Shown in pieces: positions 1 through 5,511 of a stretch of 6,023 bases of DNA. The stretch is from Nitrospirota bacterium. GTDB taxonomy: Bacteria > Nitrospirota > Thermodesulfovibrionia > Thermodesulfovibrionales > JdFR-85. The stretch spans positions 1 through 6,023 of the forward strand of contig WFTX01000057.1 in NCBI GenBank assembly GCA_015485235.1, in the 5' to 3' direction. Under the pieces are notes generated by a model, which saw only the letters and a program-made list of their open reading frames with translations, did no database searches and was not told the origin of the DNA. Numbering within the stretch: position 1 is the stretch's first letter; each line of letters begins with the position of its first letter. Both the position numbers and the translations under genes were made by a program.

Positions 1-11
1 CCTGCCCGTTC

Positions 12-247
12 TTATTATTAATACTGTCATAAGTAATGTCAGGGTGAGCAGGCTGACCTCCATCGAGACCGGATTTAATGCGATGTTTTTTTGAATCGTA
101 AAGTGAGGTGTCCTGTTCAGTTATAATGCATAGACTATAAGGTCACGGGGAGTTACTGCCGGTATCGCTGAAATCCGGTGCTCTCCAGAGGTCAGCCTGC
201 TCCTGAATAAGGGTTGATGGTTTTACTGATGTAGGTATTAATAATAA
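12..247. repeat. Long discontinuous inverted repeat, MITE-like or structured element
   Basis: Nested complementary arms are directly visible: 12-24 (ttattattaatac) with 235-247, perfect over 13 bp; 46-60 (gagcaggctgacctc) with 188-202, perfect over 15 bp; 69-76 (ccggattt) with 171-178; 80-84 (gcgat) with 164-168; and 121-125 with 136-140 near the centre. All arms are in nested order, so the 236 bp can fold into one interrupted hairpin. It encodes nothing. This shape fits a decayed miniature inverted-repeat transposable element or a structured RNA/DNA element; no target-site duplication is evident at the ends. An alternative local hairpin (38-42 with 53-57) competes with the 46-60 arm. It ends about 23 bp before the putative -35 box of the efflux operon, so it probably lies outside the operon transcript. 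The repeat is seen; its identity is inference. Confidence 0.7.
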
Positions 248-269
248 ATCGCTCAAATGAAGAGGTGAT

Positions 270-299
270 TTGACAAAACCGTTCCCTCTATGATATGTT
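270..299 (+). promoter_or_regulatory. Putative sigma70-type promoter of the efflux operon
   Basis: A perfect -35 hexamer TTGACA lies at 270-275, followed after 18 nt by TATGTT (294-299), which matches four of six -10 consensus positions. A competing -10 match, TATGAT at 289-294, would leave only 13 nt of spacer. Transcription would begin near 306, giving a leader of about 25 nt before the channel start codon. The TTGACA is strong evidence, the -10 is not. The short interrupted palindrome AGTG...CACT (300-315) around the presumed start is too weak to call an operator. Confidence 0.5.
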
Positions 300-331
300 A
301 GTGCTTACTTACACTTTGAGGAGGTGAGTTC

Positions 332-1645
332 ATGAAACGGCTTGTCATTATAGGCGTCTTGATTATTATTTGGAGCCCCGTTTTTTCCAGCGGACTGACC
401 CTGGAGGAGGGACTCCGGGTAATCGCCTCCCGTTCGCCGGAGATAGAGATCTCAAAGGAGGATGAGAAGGTATCCACCGAAGATCTGGCCATAGTCAGGA
501 GCAACCTCTACCCCCACCTGAACCTCTATGCACGCCACTCCTGGCTCAGATATCAGCCAGAAGCCCTCTTTGGCTCTTTCGGACCTGTACCTATTGCAGA
601 CAGGACTTCACTTACCTACGGGTTTGAGGTCAGACAGCTTCTCTTTGATTTCCAGAGGACATCCTCTCTGGTGGAGGCAGCCTTGGAGGGAAGCACTGCA
701 AGAAAACATGCCGTGGAGGTGACAAGAAACAACGCCCTTCTTGAATTCATCATCGCCTACTATGATGCCCTTGAGGCCGAACGGCTCCAGGAGCTTGCCT
801 CCCAGGAGGTGAAGAGGTTTGAGGCCCACCTGGCTGATACGCGTGCGCTTCTTGATGAGGGGCTCATAACAAGGAATGACCTTCTCCAGGCAGAGGTCCT
901 CCTGACGGATGCAAGACAGAATGAGATTACCATGAAAAATCTTTACAAAACGGCCATTGCAAACCTGAACCGGCTTCTTCTCAGACCCCTTGAAGAGGAT
1001 GTAACGATCAGCGACAATGGTGATATAAGCCTCCCCTTCCAGTCCATTGAGGCGGCAAGGGAGACCGCCCTTTCCCGGAGAAAAGAGCTGGAGGCACTCA
1101 AGGCTGCAATAAGGGCAAAACAGATGGAACTCAAGTCAGTAAAGGCCGAGTTCTATCCTACACTCTTCGTGGCCGGCGGGTTTCAATACGAGGAAAACCC
1201 CTACATGGTTCATGAGGGGAACTGGTCCCTCATGGCGGGCCTTAACCTCAACCTCTTTGGAGGGGGGGAGCGGTTTGCCAGGATAAGAAAAATCGAGGCT
1301 CAGATCAAAAGGCTTGAGGCTGAAAGGAGACGGCTTACGGACCTGATCGCCCTCGAAGTACAGAGATCGTATCTTGATTCCCAGAGTGCGGCCCATAAAA
1401 CCACTGTAACCTTAAAGGCGGTGCAGCAGGCGGAAGAGAACCTCCGTCTCCAGAAACTCCGTTACAAGGAGGGGCTGGGAACGGCAACGGAGGTGACCGA
1501 TGCCGTGACCCTGCTCACCCTTGCTGAGACAAATCAGGCCCGTGCCATATATGAAAAGAGGAGGGCCGTAGCAAGGCTCCTCCGGGCCACAGGTGATGAC
1601 CTGTTAATCAGATATTCCACTGGAAAGGAACAATCAGATGACTGA
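332..1645 (+). CDS. TolC-family outer-membrane efflux channel protein
   Basis: This 437-residue protein is the outer-membrane duct of the export machine. An N-terminal signal peptide is clear: MKR, a hydrophobic core at about residues 4-17, and likely cleavage near S19-G21. No cysteine follows it, so it is not a lipoprotein of the NodT kind. Two outer-membrane-efflux-protein repeats follow, each alpha-helical coil with a beta-strand segment. The first opens with LTLEEGLRVIASRSPEI (22-38), and the second carries WSLMAGLNLNLFGGGERFAR (298-317) and the helix ending LRLQKLRYKEGLGTATEVTDA (about 371-391), both typical of TolC homologues. Length is normal for the family. The start is supported by a strong Shine-Dalgarno AGGAGGTG at 319-326 (7 nt between AGGAGG and ATG). 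The stop overlaps the adaptor start by 8 nt. It is first in the operon; in many genomes the channel gene lies elsewhere, so this is a self-contained tripartite set. The family is certain, the exact substrate unknown. Confidence 0.95.
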   Translation: MKRLVIIGVLIIIWSPVFSSGLTLEEGLRVIASRSPEIEISKEDEKVSTEDLAIVRSNLYPHLNLYARHSWLRYQPEALFGSFGPVPIADRTSLTYGFEVRQLLFDFQRTSSLVEAALEGSTARKHAVEVTRNNALLEFIIAYYDALEAERLQELASQEVKRFEAHLADTRALLDEGLITRNDLLQAEVLLTDARQNEITMKNLYKTAIANLNRLLLRPLEEDVTISDNGDISLPFQSIEAARETALSRRKELEALKAAIRAKQMELKSVKAEFYPTLFVAGGFQYEENPYMVHEGNWSLMAGLNLNLFGGGERFARIRKIEAQIKRLEAERRRLTDLIALEVQRSYLDSQSAAHKTTVTLKAVQQAEENLRLQKLRYKEGLGTATEVTDAVTLLTLAETNQARAIYEKRRAVARLLRATGDDLLIRYSTGKEQSDD

Positions 1646-2816
1646 AGAACTGAACAGGGAGAACAATCACAGGAAGAGAAACAGGGCACTTCTTGTCTTC
1701 GGTATAACACTCCTGATAGGACTGGTTGTCGGTCTCCTCTATGTCCGGTACAAGAGGACCCATATTTCCACTGATGATGCCTTTGTGGAAGGCGCAATCC
1801 ATCAGATAGCCCCGCGGATATCAGGGACGGTTATTGAGGTTATGGTAAGGGACAACCAGCTTGTGAAAAAGGGAGACATCCTGGTAAGGCTTGATCCTGA
1901 ACCTTACGAGAAGAAAAGAGATGAAGCCCGTGCCGCCTTTGAGGCTGAGAAAAGACAACTGAGCGAACTGAAGGCTGCAATCCATGCCCAGGAGCTGAAG
2001 GTTGAAGCGGCAAGGGCCAGGCTTGAGAAGGCTCTTTCCGGGAAAGACGAACTCACCGCCCTTCTTGAAGCAAGGCGTGCCGAATTCCGTGCACAGGAAT
2101 TTCTTCTCAGACAGGCGGAGACGGATCTTCGCAGGGCAGAGGAACTTTTTAAAAAGGGCGTCTTCCCACAGGACAGGTACGACAGGGCAAAGACCGCCCG
2201 TGATGCTGCCAGTGCAAAGCTTGATGCCCTGGCGGCGGCCGTAAAAAGGGCTGAAGCGGCTCTTGCAGGACACAAAAATACCATAAGGGAAGCTGAGGCA
2301 GGGCTTTCCGCGGAAGAAGCGCTCCTCAAGAGGATAGAGGCATCTCTCAAGGCAAAGGAGAGCCTCCTGAAGAGAAGAAAGGCCGTTCTGGAGTATGCCG
2401 AGCTCCAGCTCTCTTACACTAACATAACCGCTCCAGCCGAGGGGTACATAACCAAAAAGTCCATAGAGGCAGGAGATCAGGTCAGAGCAGGCATGCCGCT
2501 TATGGCAGTAGTCCCGCTCTCCGGTCTCTACGTGGTCGCAAACTACAAGGAGACTCAGATAGCAAGGATAAAGCCGGGTCAGCCTGTAGAGATAGATGTT
2601 GATGCCTATCCTGGCAGGACCTTTGAGGGAAGAGTAGAAAGCATAATGGCCGGGACCGGGGCGGTCTTCTCCCTCTTCCCCCCTGAAAATGCCACCGGCA
2701 ACTATGTGAAGGTGGTCCAGAGGATACCTGTGAAGATAGTTCTCAAGGAAGACACAGATCCGGAACATATCCTCCGGGTGGGGATGTCTGTCGTCCCTAC
2801 GGTCCTGATCAGATAA
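1638..2816 (+). CDS. emrA: EmrA/HlyD-type periplasmic adaptor (membrane fusion) protein
   Basis: This 392-residue protein links the inner-membrane pump to the outer-membrane channel. A short basic cytoplasmic tail (1-16) precedes one membrane anchor (about 17-36). Next comes the first half of a lipoyl-like domain with TDDAFVEGAIHQIAPRISG (45-63) and KKGDILVRLDP (77-87). A long Ala/Glu/Lys/Arg-rich coiled-coil hairpin fills about 90-256. The second lipoyl half, LSYTNITAPAEGYITK (258-273), and a beta-barrel domain follow. The segment GTGAVFSLFPPENATGNYVK (339-358) plus VVQRIPVKI is the EmrA signature, and separates it from AcrA-like RND adaptors. Length matches E. coli EmrA. Shine-Dalgarno AAGGAA (1625-1630) sits 7 nt before the ATG, inside the end of the channel gene, so translation is likely coupled. 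The pump gene follows after 149 nt. Family membership is clear; the compounds exported cannot be read from the sequence. Confidence 0.95.
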   Translation: MTEELNRENNHRKRNRALLVFGITLLIGLVVGLLYVRYKRTHISTDDAFVEGAIHQIAPRISGTVIEVMVRDNQLVKKGDILVRLDPEPYEKKRDEARAAFEAEKRQLSELKAAIHAQELKVEAARARLEKALSGKDELTALLEARRAEFRAQEFLLRQAETDLRRAEELFKKGVFPQDRYDRAKTARDAASAKLDALAAAVKRAEAALAGHKNTIREAEAGLSAEEALLKRIEASLKAKESLLKRRKAVLEYAELQLSYTNITAPAEGYITKKSIEAGDQVRAGMPLMAVVPLSGLYVVANYKETQIARIKPGQPVEIDVDAYPGRTFEGRVESIMAGTGAVFSLFPPENATGNYVKVVQRIPVKIVLKEDTDPEHILRVGMSVVPTVLIR

Positions 2817-2965
2817 CGAAACCTGAACCCTACCCCTGTACAAAAACCAGAGTTCAGTAGGGTCATACAGTTAGTGACCTTCTGAAAGATTCCGGATAAT
2901 AGCAGAGGTCTTGCTGCCTCTGAAAAACAAATTTCAACTGTAAGGAAAAGCATAGAGATATCCTT
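2817..2965 (+). other. Structured spacer between adaptor and pump genes
   Basis: This 149-nt spacer has no coding signal but several short inverted repeats: 2827-2833 (accctac) with 2857-2863 (gtagggt); 2859-2865 with 2875-2881 (seven pairs, one G-U); 2903-2908 (cagagg) with 2917-2922 (cctctg). The first two share bases 2859-2863, so they exclude each other. No hairpin is followed by a T-run, so none is a convincing intrinsic terminator and I expect read-through from the adaptor gene. No good internal promoter is seen. A leader role in tuning pump expression, or an RNA-processing site, is inference; short stems can occur by chance. Confidence 0.4.
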
Positions 2966-2968
2966 ATG
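2939..2968 (+). promoter_or_regulatory. Hairpin covering the pump start codon
   Basis: TAAGGA (2941-2946) is perfectly complementary to TCCTTA (2961-2966), and two G-U pairs (2940/2967, 2939/2968) would extend the stem across the whole ATG. The loop is 14 nt (2947-2960). The left arm contains AAGGA, the best Shine-Dalgarno-like string nearby, which lies too far upstream (19 nt) for ordinary spacing; only a weak AGAG (2954-2957) in the loop is at normal distance. Folding would bury the start codon, suggesting inefficient or regulated translation. The complementarity is seen; regulation is inferred. Confidence 0.35.
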
Positions 2969-4489
2969 AACAGATTTCTGATTGCCATAACTGTGATGCT
3001 GCCCACCCTGATCGAGATCATCGATACCTCTGTAGTGAACGTCTCCCTCGATCATATAAGGGGTTCCCTTTCTGCAGGGATCGATGAATCGACCTGGGCC
3101 ATCACTTCCTATCTCGTCTCGAATGCGATTATAATCCCCATAACGGGCTGGCTGAGCCGGGTCTTCGGGAGGAAGAACTACCTGATCGCCTCCATCGCAA
3201 TGTTCACAGTAAGTTCCTTTCTCTGCGGCTCGGCCTGGAGCCTGAGGGCCCTGATAATCTTCAGGATAATCCAGGGTATAGGCGGCGGCGGGCTCCAGCC
3301 CCTCAGCCAGTCGATCCTGCTTGAGGCATTCCCCCCGTCCCAGCATGGAAGGGCGATGGCCATCTTCGGGGTGGGAATAATGTTCGGTCCCATCGTCGGC
3401 CCCCTTCTTGGAGGATGGATCACTGATAACTGGTCATGGCGTTGGATATTCTACATAAATGTTCCTATCGGGATCATCTCAATCATCCTCTCTACACTGG
3501 TAATCAAGGACCCTCCCTACATGAAGAGGCAGAGGATGAAGATAGATTATCCGGGTCTTCTGCTCCTTGCACTGGGGCTGGGTTCGCTCCAGTTCGTCCT
3601 GGACAAGGGCCAGAGGGAGGACTGGTTCGGATCGCCTGTCATAGTTGCCTTTTCACTGATTACTGTAATCTCCCTCGTTCTCTTTGTGATCCTTGAACTC
3701 TTCTCTGATGCACCGGTGATAAACCTCCGGATCTTCAGGGACAGAACATTCACGACCGGGAACATCCTCATGTTCTTTGCCTTCTTCAATCTCTTTGCAA
3801 GCATAGTGCTCCTGCCGATCTATCTCCAGACCATGATGGGCTATACGGCCTTTCTCGCCGGCGTGGTCCTCGGACCGGGCGGACTGGCGACAATGATCGC
3901 TCTGCCCGTAGCCGGAAGGCTTGTGGAGAAGCGGAACCCGAAGGTGATACTTGTAATAGGGATAGTGGTGAGTGGTTTTTCCACATATCTGATGTCCCTT
4001 TTCAACCTTCAGACCGGGTTCTGGACCCTGGTCTGGCCCAGGGTTGTCCTTGGGATAGGCATGGGGTTTCTCTTCATCCCTCTTACCACCCTGACTCTCT
4101 CACATATCCCTAAAGAGAAGATGACCGATGCAACGGCGATGTACAACCTGCTCAGGAATATAGGAGGAAGTGTGGGGGTGGCATATGTAACAACGATACT
4201 TTCCCGGAGGGCCCAGTTTCACCAGGCACGACTGATAGAGCATCTCACCCCCTTTGACAGCGCATATCAGGTCGCCAGGGAAAGACTGGAGGGAGTACTC
4301 CGGTTCCGTGGGGTCGACAGCCTGAGCCCCGATGCGCTGATTCATGCCGAACTCCTCAGACAGTCCGGGATGGGAGCCTTTAATGATGCCTTCTTCCTCG
4401 TGTCGATCCTGATGGCGCTTATACTTCCGCTGGTCTTCATAATGAAATGGAACAGGCGGAGAGGTGAGAGGCCGGCAATTACACATTAA
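2966..4489 (+). CDS. emrB: EmrB-type DHA2 (14-TM) major-facilitator drug/proton antiporter
   Basis: This 507-residue inner-membrane protein is the energised pump, expected to exchange hydrophobic compounds for protons. TM1 starts at once and carries the DHA2 pattern IIDTSVVNVSL (18-28), with D20 the likely conserved acidic residue. Motif A GWLSRVFGRK (61-70), motif B RIIQGIGGGG (100-109) and antiporter motif C GVGIMFGPIVGPLLGGW (135-151) follow in order. Hydrophobic segments then continue in the number expected for a 14-TM DHA2 protein, ending with one at about 476-494 and a basic tail. The loop at about 417-465 between the last two segments is long and hydrophilic, as in EmrB. Length is typical (about 500-515). 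ATG 2966 is the only start: the frame has no other start codon back to the stop at 2921-2923. It has no strong Shine-Dalgarno and lies in a hairpin. Pairing with an EmrA-type adaptor makes EmrB the right subgroup; the substrate is unknown. Confidence 0.95.
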   Translation: MNRFLIAITVMLPTLIEIIDTSVVNVSLDHIRGSLSAGIDESTWAITSYLVSNAIIIPITGWLSRVFGRKNYLIASIAMFTVSSFLCGSAWSLRALIIFRIIQGIGGGGLQPLSQSILLEAFPPSQHGRAMAIFGVGIMFGPIVGPLLGGWITDNWSWRWIFYINVPIGIISIILSTLVIKDPPYMKRQRMKIDYPGLLLLALGLGSLQFVLDKGQREDWFGSPVIVAFSLITVISLVLFVILELFSDAPVINLRIFRDRTFTTGNILMFFAFFNLFASIVLLPIYLQTMMGYTAFLAGVVLGPGGLATMIALPVAGRLVEKRNPKVILVIGIVVSGFSTYLMSLFNLQTGFWTLVWPRVVLGIGMGFLFIPLTTLTLSHIPKEKMTDATAMYNLLRNIGGSVGVAYVTTILSRRAQFHQARLIEHLTPFDSAYQVARERLEGVLRFRGVDSLSPDALIHAELLRQSGMGAFNDAFFLVSILMALILPLVFIMKWNRRRGERPAITH

Positions 4490-4497
4490 CAGGATGA

Positions 4498-4533
4498 ATA
4501 TCTTGGACGGTCCGCCAGAGATATATCCCTTTT
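4498..4533 (+). terminator. Weak intrinsic-terminator-like hairpin after pump gene
   Basis: ATATCTTGG (4498-4506) pairs with CCA (4515-4517) and AGATAT (4519-4524), giving a 9-bp stem with one bulged G (4518) and an 8-nt loop (4507-4514). It is followed by ATCCCTTTT (4525-4533). The stem is A/T-rich and the T-run is only four long and four bases away, so termination would be partial at best. It lies 8 nt after the pump stop codon and just before a TATAAT box, which supports a transcription boundary here. Confidence 0.4.
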
Positions 4534-4536
4534 GGC

Positions 4537-4542
4537 TATAAT
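4537..4542 (+). promoter_or_regulatory. Perfect TATAAT -10 box immediately before methyltransferase
   Basis: The consensus -10 hexamer TATAAT ends 6 nt before the methyltransferase ATG. Transcription from it would start at or next to that ATG, giving a leaderless mRNA. No good -35 is found at 16-18 nt spacing (the matching position 4514-4519 is gccaga; TTGGAC at 4503-4508 is 28 nt away), so promoter strength is doubtful. Part of the match could be chance in an A/T-rich gap. Confidence 0.35.
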
Positions 4543-4548
4543 AAACGA

Positions 4549-5121
4549 ATGGGAAACAAGAAGGTGCATACATGCCCCTTATGGGCAGGGTATCTGCTTA
4601 TCTGTCCCCTCCGGAGGCTCATCCAGAATCCTGAGAAGATTCTTTCACCATATGTAAAACCCGGCATGAAGGTGCTGGATATCGGGCCGGGCATGGGATT
4701 TTTCAGCCTTCCCATGGCCCGGATGGTGGGTGAGGATGGGAAGGTCTTCTGCGTGGATATACAGGAGGGGATGCTTTCAGCACTCATGAAGAGGGCTGCC
4801 AGAGAGGGGCTGGATAAAAGAATAGAGCCTGTACTGATAAACCCCGGCGCAGGACTTCCCCTTCCGGATGAACCCCTCTTTGACTTCTGCCTCGCCTTTG
4901 CCGTGCTTCATGAGGTTGGTGAAAAGGAGCTTCTCATATCCGAGATATCCGGAAGGATGAAGCAGGGAGGGCTCTTCTACTATGCCGAACCAAAGGGGCA
5001 TGTAAAGAAAAGGGACTTTGAAATGACCCTTGGTTTTCTTGAGAAGGCAGGCTTTGTCCTCAAGGAGAGGCCAAAGGTGATGAGAAGCCATGCGGCCATG
5101 CTTCTCCTTCCAGTTGTCTGA
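4549..5121 (+). CDS. Class I SAM-dependent methyltransferase (UbiE/Methyltransf_11-like)
   Basis: This 190-residue cytoplasmic protein should transfer a methyl group from S-adenosylmethionine to an unidentified acceptor. SAM-binding motif I is VLDIGPGMG (42-50), followed by the acidic residue ending strand 2 in VFCVDIQEGM (66-75, D70), the motif IV region FDFCLAFAVLHEV (111-123) and the post-loop MKQGGLFYYAEPKGH (137-151). The N-terminus CPLWAGYLLICPLRRLIQNP (9-28) is a distinctive cap which, from memory, also occurs in methyltransferases of anaerobic bacteria and archaea with unassigned substrates. The C-terminus is short, with no extra domain, so substrate choice probably rests on the N-terminal cap. 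The start is ATG 4549: no other start codon exists in frame back to a stop at 4495. No Shine-Dalgarno precedes it; GTG at 4564 is the only nearby alternative and would remove five residues. It lies 59 nt after the pump gene on the same strand, so weak co-transcription or a separate leaderless message are both possible. Confidence 0.85.
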   Translation: MGNKKVHTCPLWAGYLLICPLRRLIQNPEKILSPYVKPGMKVLDIGPGMGFFSLPMARMVGEDGKVFCVDIQEGMLSALMKRAAREGLDKRIEPVLINPGAGLPLPDEPLFDFCLAFAVLHEVGEKELLISEISGRMKQGGLFYYAEPKGHVKKRDFEMTLGFLEKAGFVLKERPKVMRSHAAMLLLPVV

Positions 5122-5511
5122 ATTGTTACCCGAGACAGAGGGTGTTCATACGACTGAATGCAATCACGGAGGTTTCTCTCCATGTCTTGTATCCGGGGGT
5201 GTGCTCAGAATTTTTCATTATCAATACATGGTGGTTCACGTAAGCGCTTTCCTGTGTCGGCCCGGCGGAGACCGAACGGCCTTATCTACTCAAAATATCC
5301 TTTATGTTATTGACCAGGCCTGTTAAGGCACCGTCCATAACAGACCTTCTCTACTCAGACACGACCGGCGCTTCATAATGAAAAATTCAGAGCACACTCC
5401 CGGAGGTTTGTTCACTAATCCTCAAATCTGTCTTTCTGCCTCCCTGTCCTGCCCATGATAAATCGTTCAATTAGAAGTAGCGGAGTTGGGTAATGGCAGA
5501 CAAAAAGACCG
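5122..5511. other. Gene-free gap between convergent genes
   Basis: The methyltransferase (+) and the DUF4340 gene (-) converge on this 390-nt gap. It holds no supported coding sequence: small frames such as one at about 5090-5326 overlap the methyltransferase end and lack family features, and a 24-codon frame from ATG 5493 is antisense to the DUF4340 tail. Its centre is the long inverted repeat at 5192-5404. Outside that, 5122-5191 and 5405-5511 show nothing I can identify; no classic hairpin-plus-T-run terminator is visible for either gene. A 9-nt string cggaggttt occurs at 5167-5175 and 5401-5409, but the right copy overlaps the repeat arm, so it is not a target-site duplication. Confidence 0.7.
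5192..5404. repeat. Long inverted repeat with near-perfect 30-nt arms (MITE-like)
   Basis: Arm 5192-5221 (starting tccgggggtgtgctc) is complementary to 5375-5404 at 28 of 30 positions; one of the two mismatches would be a G-U pair in RNA. Further arms nest inside: 5242-5247 (aagcgc) with 5368-5373; 5253-5258 (tgtgtc) with 5358-5363; 5276-5284 (acggcctta) with 5324-5334, with two bulged bases. The near-repeat ccttMtctactca occurs directly at 5280-5292 and 5345-5357. The 213-bp unit can therefore fold end to end, does not code, and is ambiguous in strand. This fits a miniature inverted-repeat element inserted between convergent genes, or a two-way transcription end or structured RNA. No target-site duplication is obvious. 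Its arms do not resemble those of the repeat at 12-247. Such high arm identity suggests recent arrival or selection on the fold. Confidence 0.85.

Larger units (their letters stand above)
1..331. other. Gene-free region upstream of efflux operon
   Basis: I see no credible coding sequence on either strand here; the only open frame that enters it from the right (- strand, about 298-504) is a shadow of the channel gene. The stretch holds a long imperfect inverted repeat (12-247) followed by a promoter-like segment and the Shine-Dalgarno of the first gene. The left edge of the window cuts the region, so whether an upstream gene or regulator lies close by is unknown. Confidence 0.7.

Noticed and set aside
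122..127. TATAAT considered as the -10 box of an upstream promoter
   Set aside because: No -35 hexamer lies at acceptable spacing (TTGAAT at 91-96 is 25 nt away), and the box is in the A/T-rich centre of the inverted repeat.
244..258. The string ataaatcgctcaaat resembles 5458-5472 (13 of 15), considered as a shared element end
   Set aside because: An A/T-rich 15-mer with two mismatches is not significant across the two non-coding regions, and it lies outside the arms of both inverted repeats.
300..315. Interrupted palindrome AGTG...CACT near the presumed transcription start, considered as a TetR/MarR operator
   Set aside because: Only four bases on each side match and the interior is not symmetric; no regulator gene is in view to support it.
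1..331. Region upstream of the operon considered as a riboswitch leader (cobalamin, TPP, SAM)
   Set aside because: No conserved core of these classes is recognisable, and the best promoter lies downstream of the structured part.
1821..2843. A 340-codon open frame on the - strand antisense to the adaptor gene
   Set aside because: It lies opposite a clear EmrA homologue and has a low-complexity, family-less translation; long antisense frames are expected opposite the Ala/Glu/Lys/Arg-rich coiled coil.
2702..3346. A 214-codon - strand frame spanning the adaptor-pump spacer
   Set aside because: It runs opposite two confident genes, shows no recognisable domain, and its translation looks like shadow sequence.
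5090..5326. A 78-codon + strand frame after the methyltransferase
   Set aside because: It begins inside the methyltransferase, has no Shine-Dalgarno, and passes through the left arm of the inverted repeat; the translation resembles no family.
5192..5404. The 213-nt hairpin considered as 6S RNA or an integron attC site
   Set aside because: Its 30-nt near-perfect closing arms are unlike the interrupted closing stem and central bubble of 6S RNA, and no paired attC core sites (RYYYAAC/GTTRRRY) are placed at its ends.
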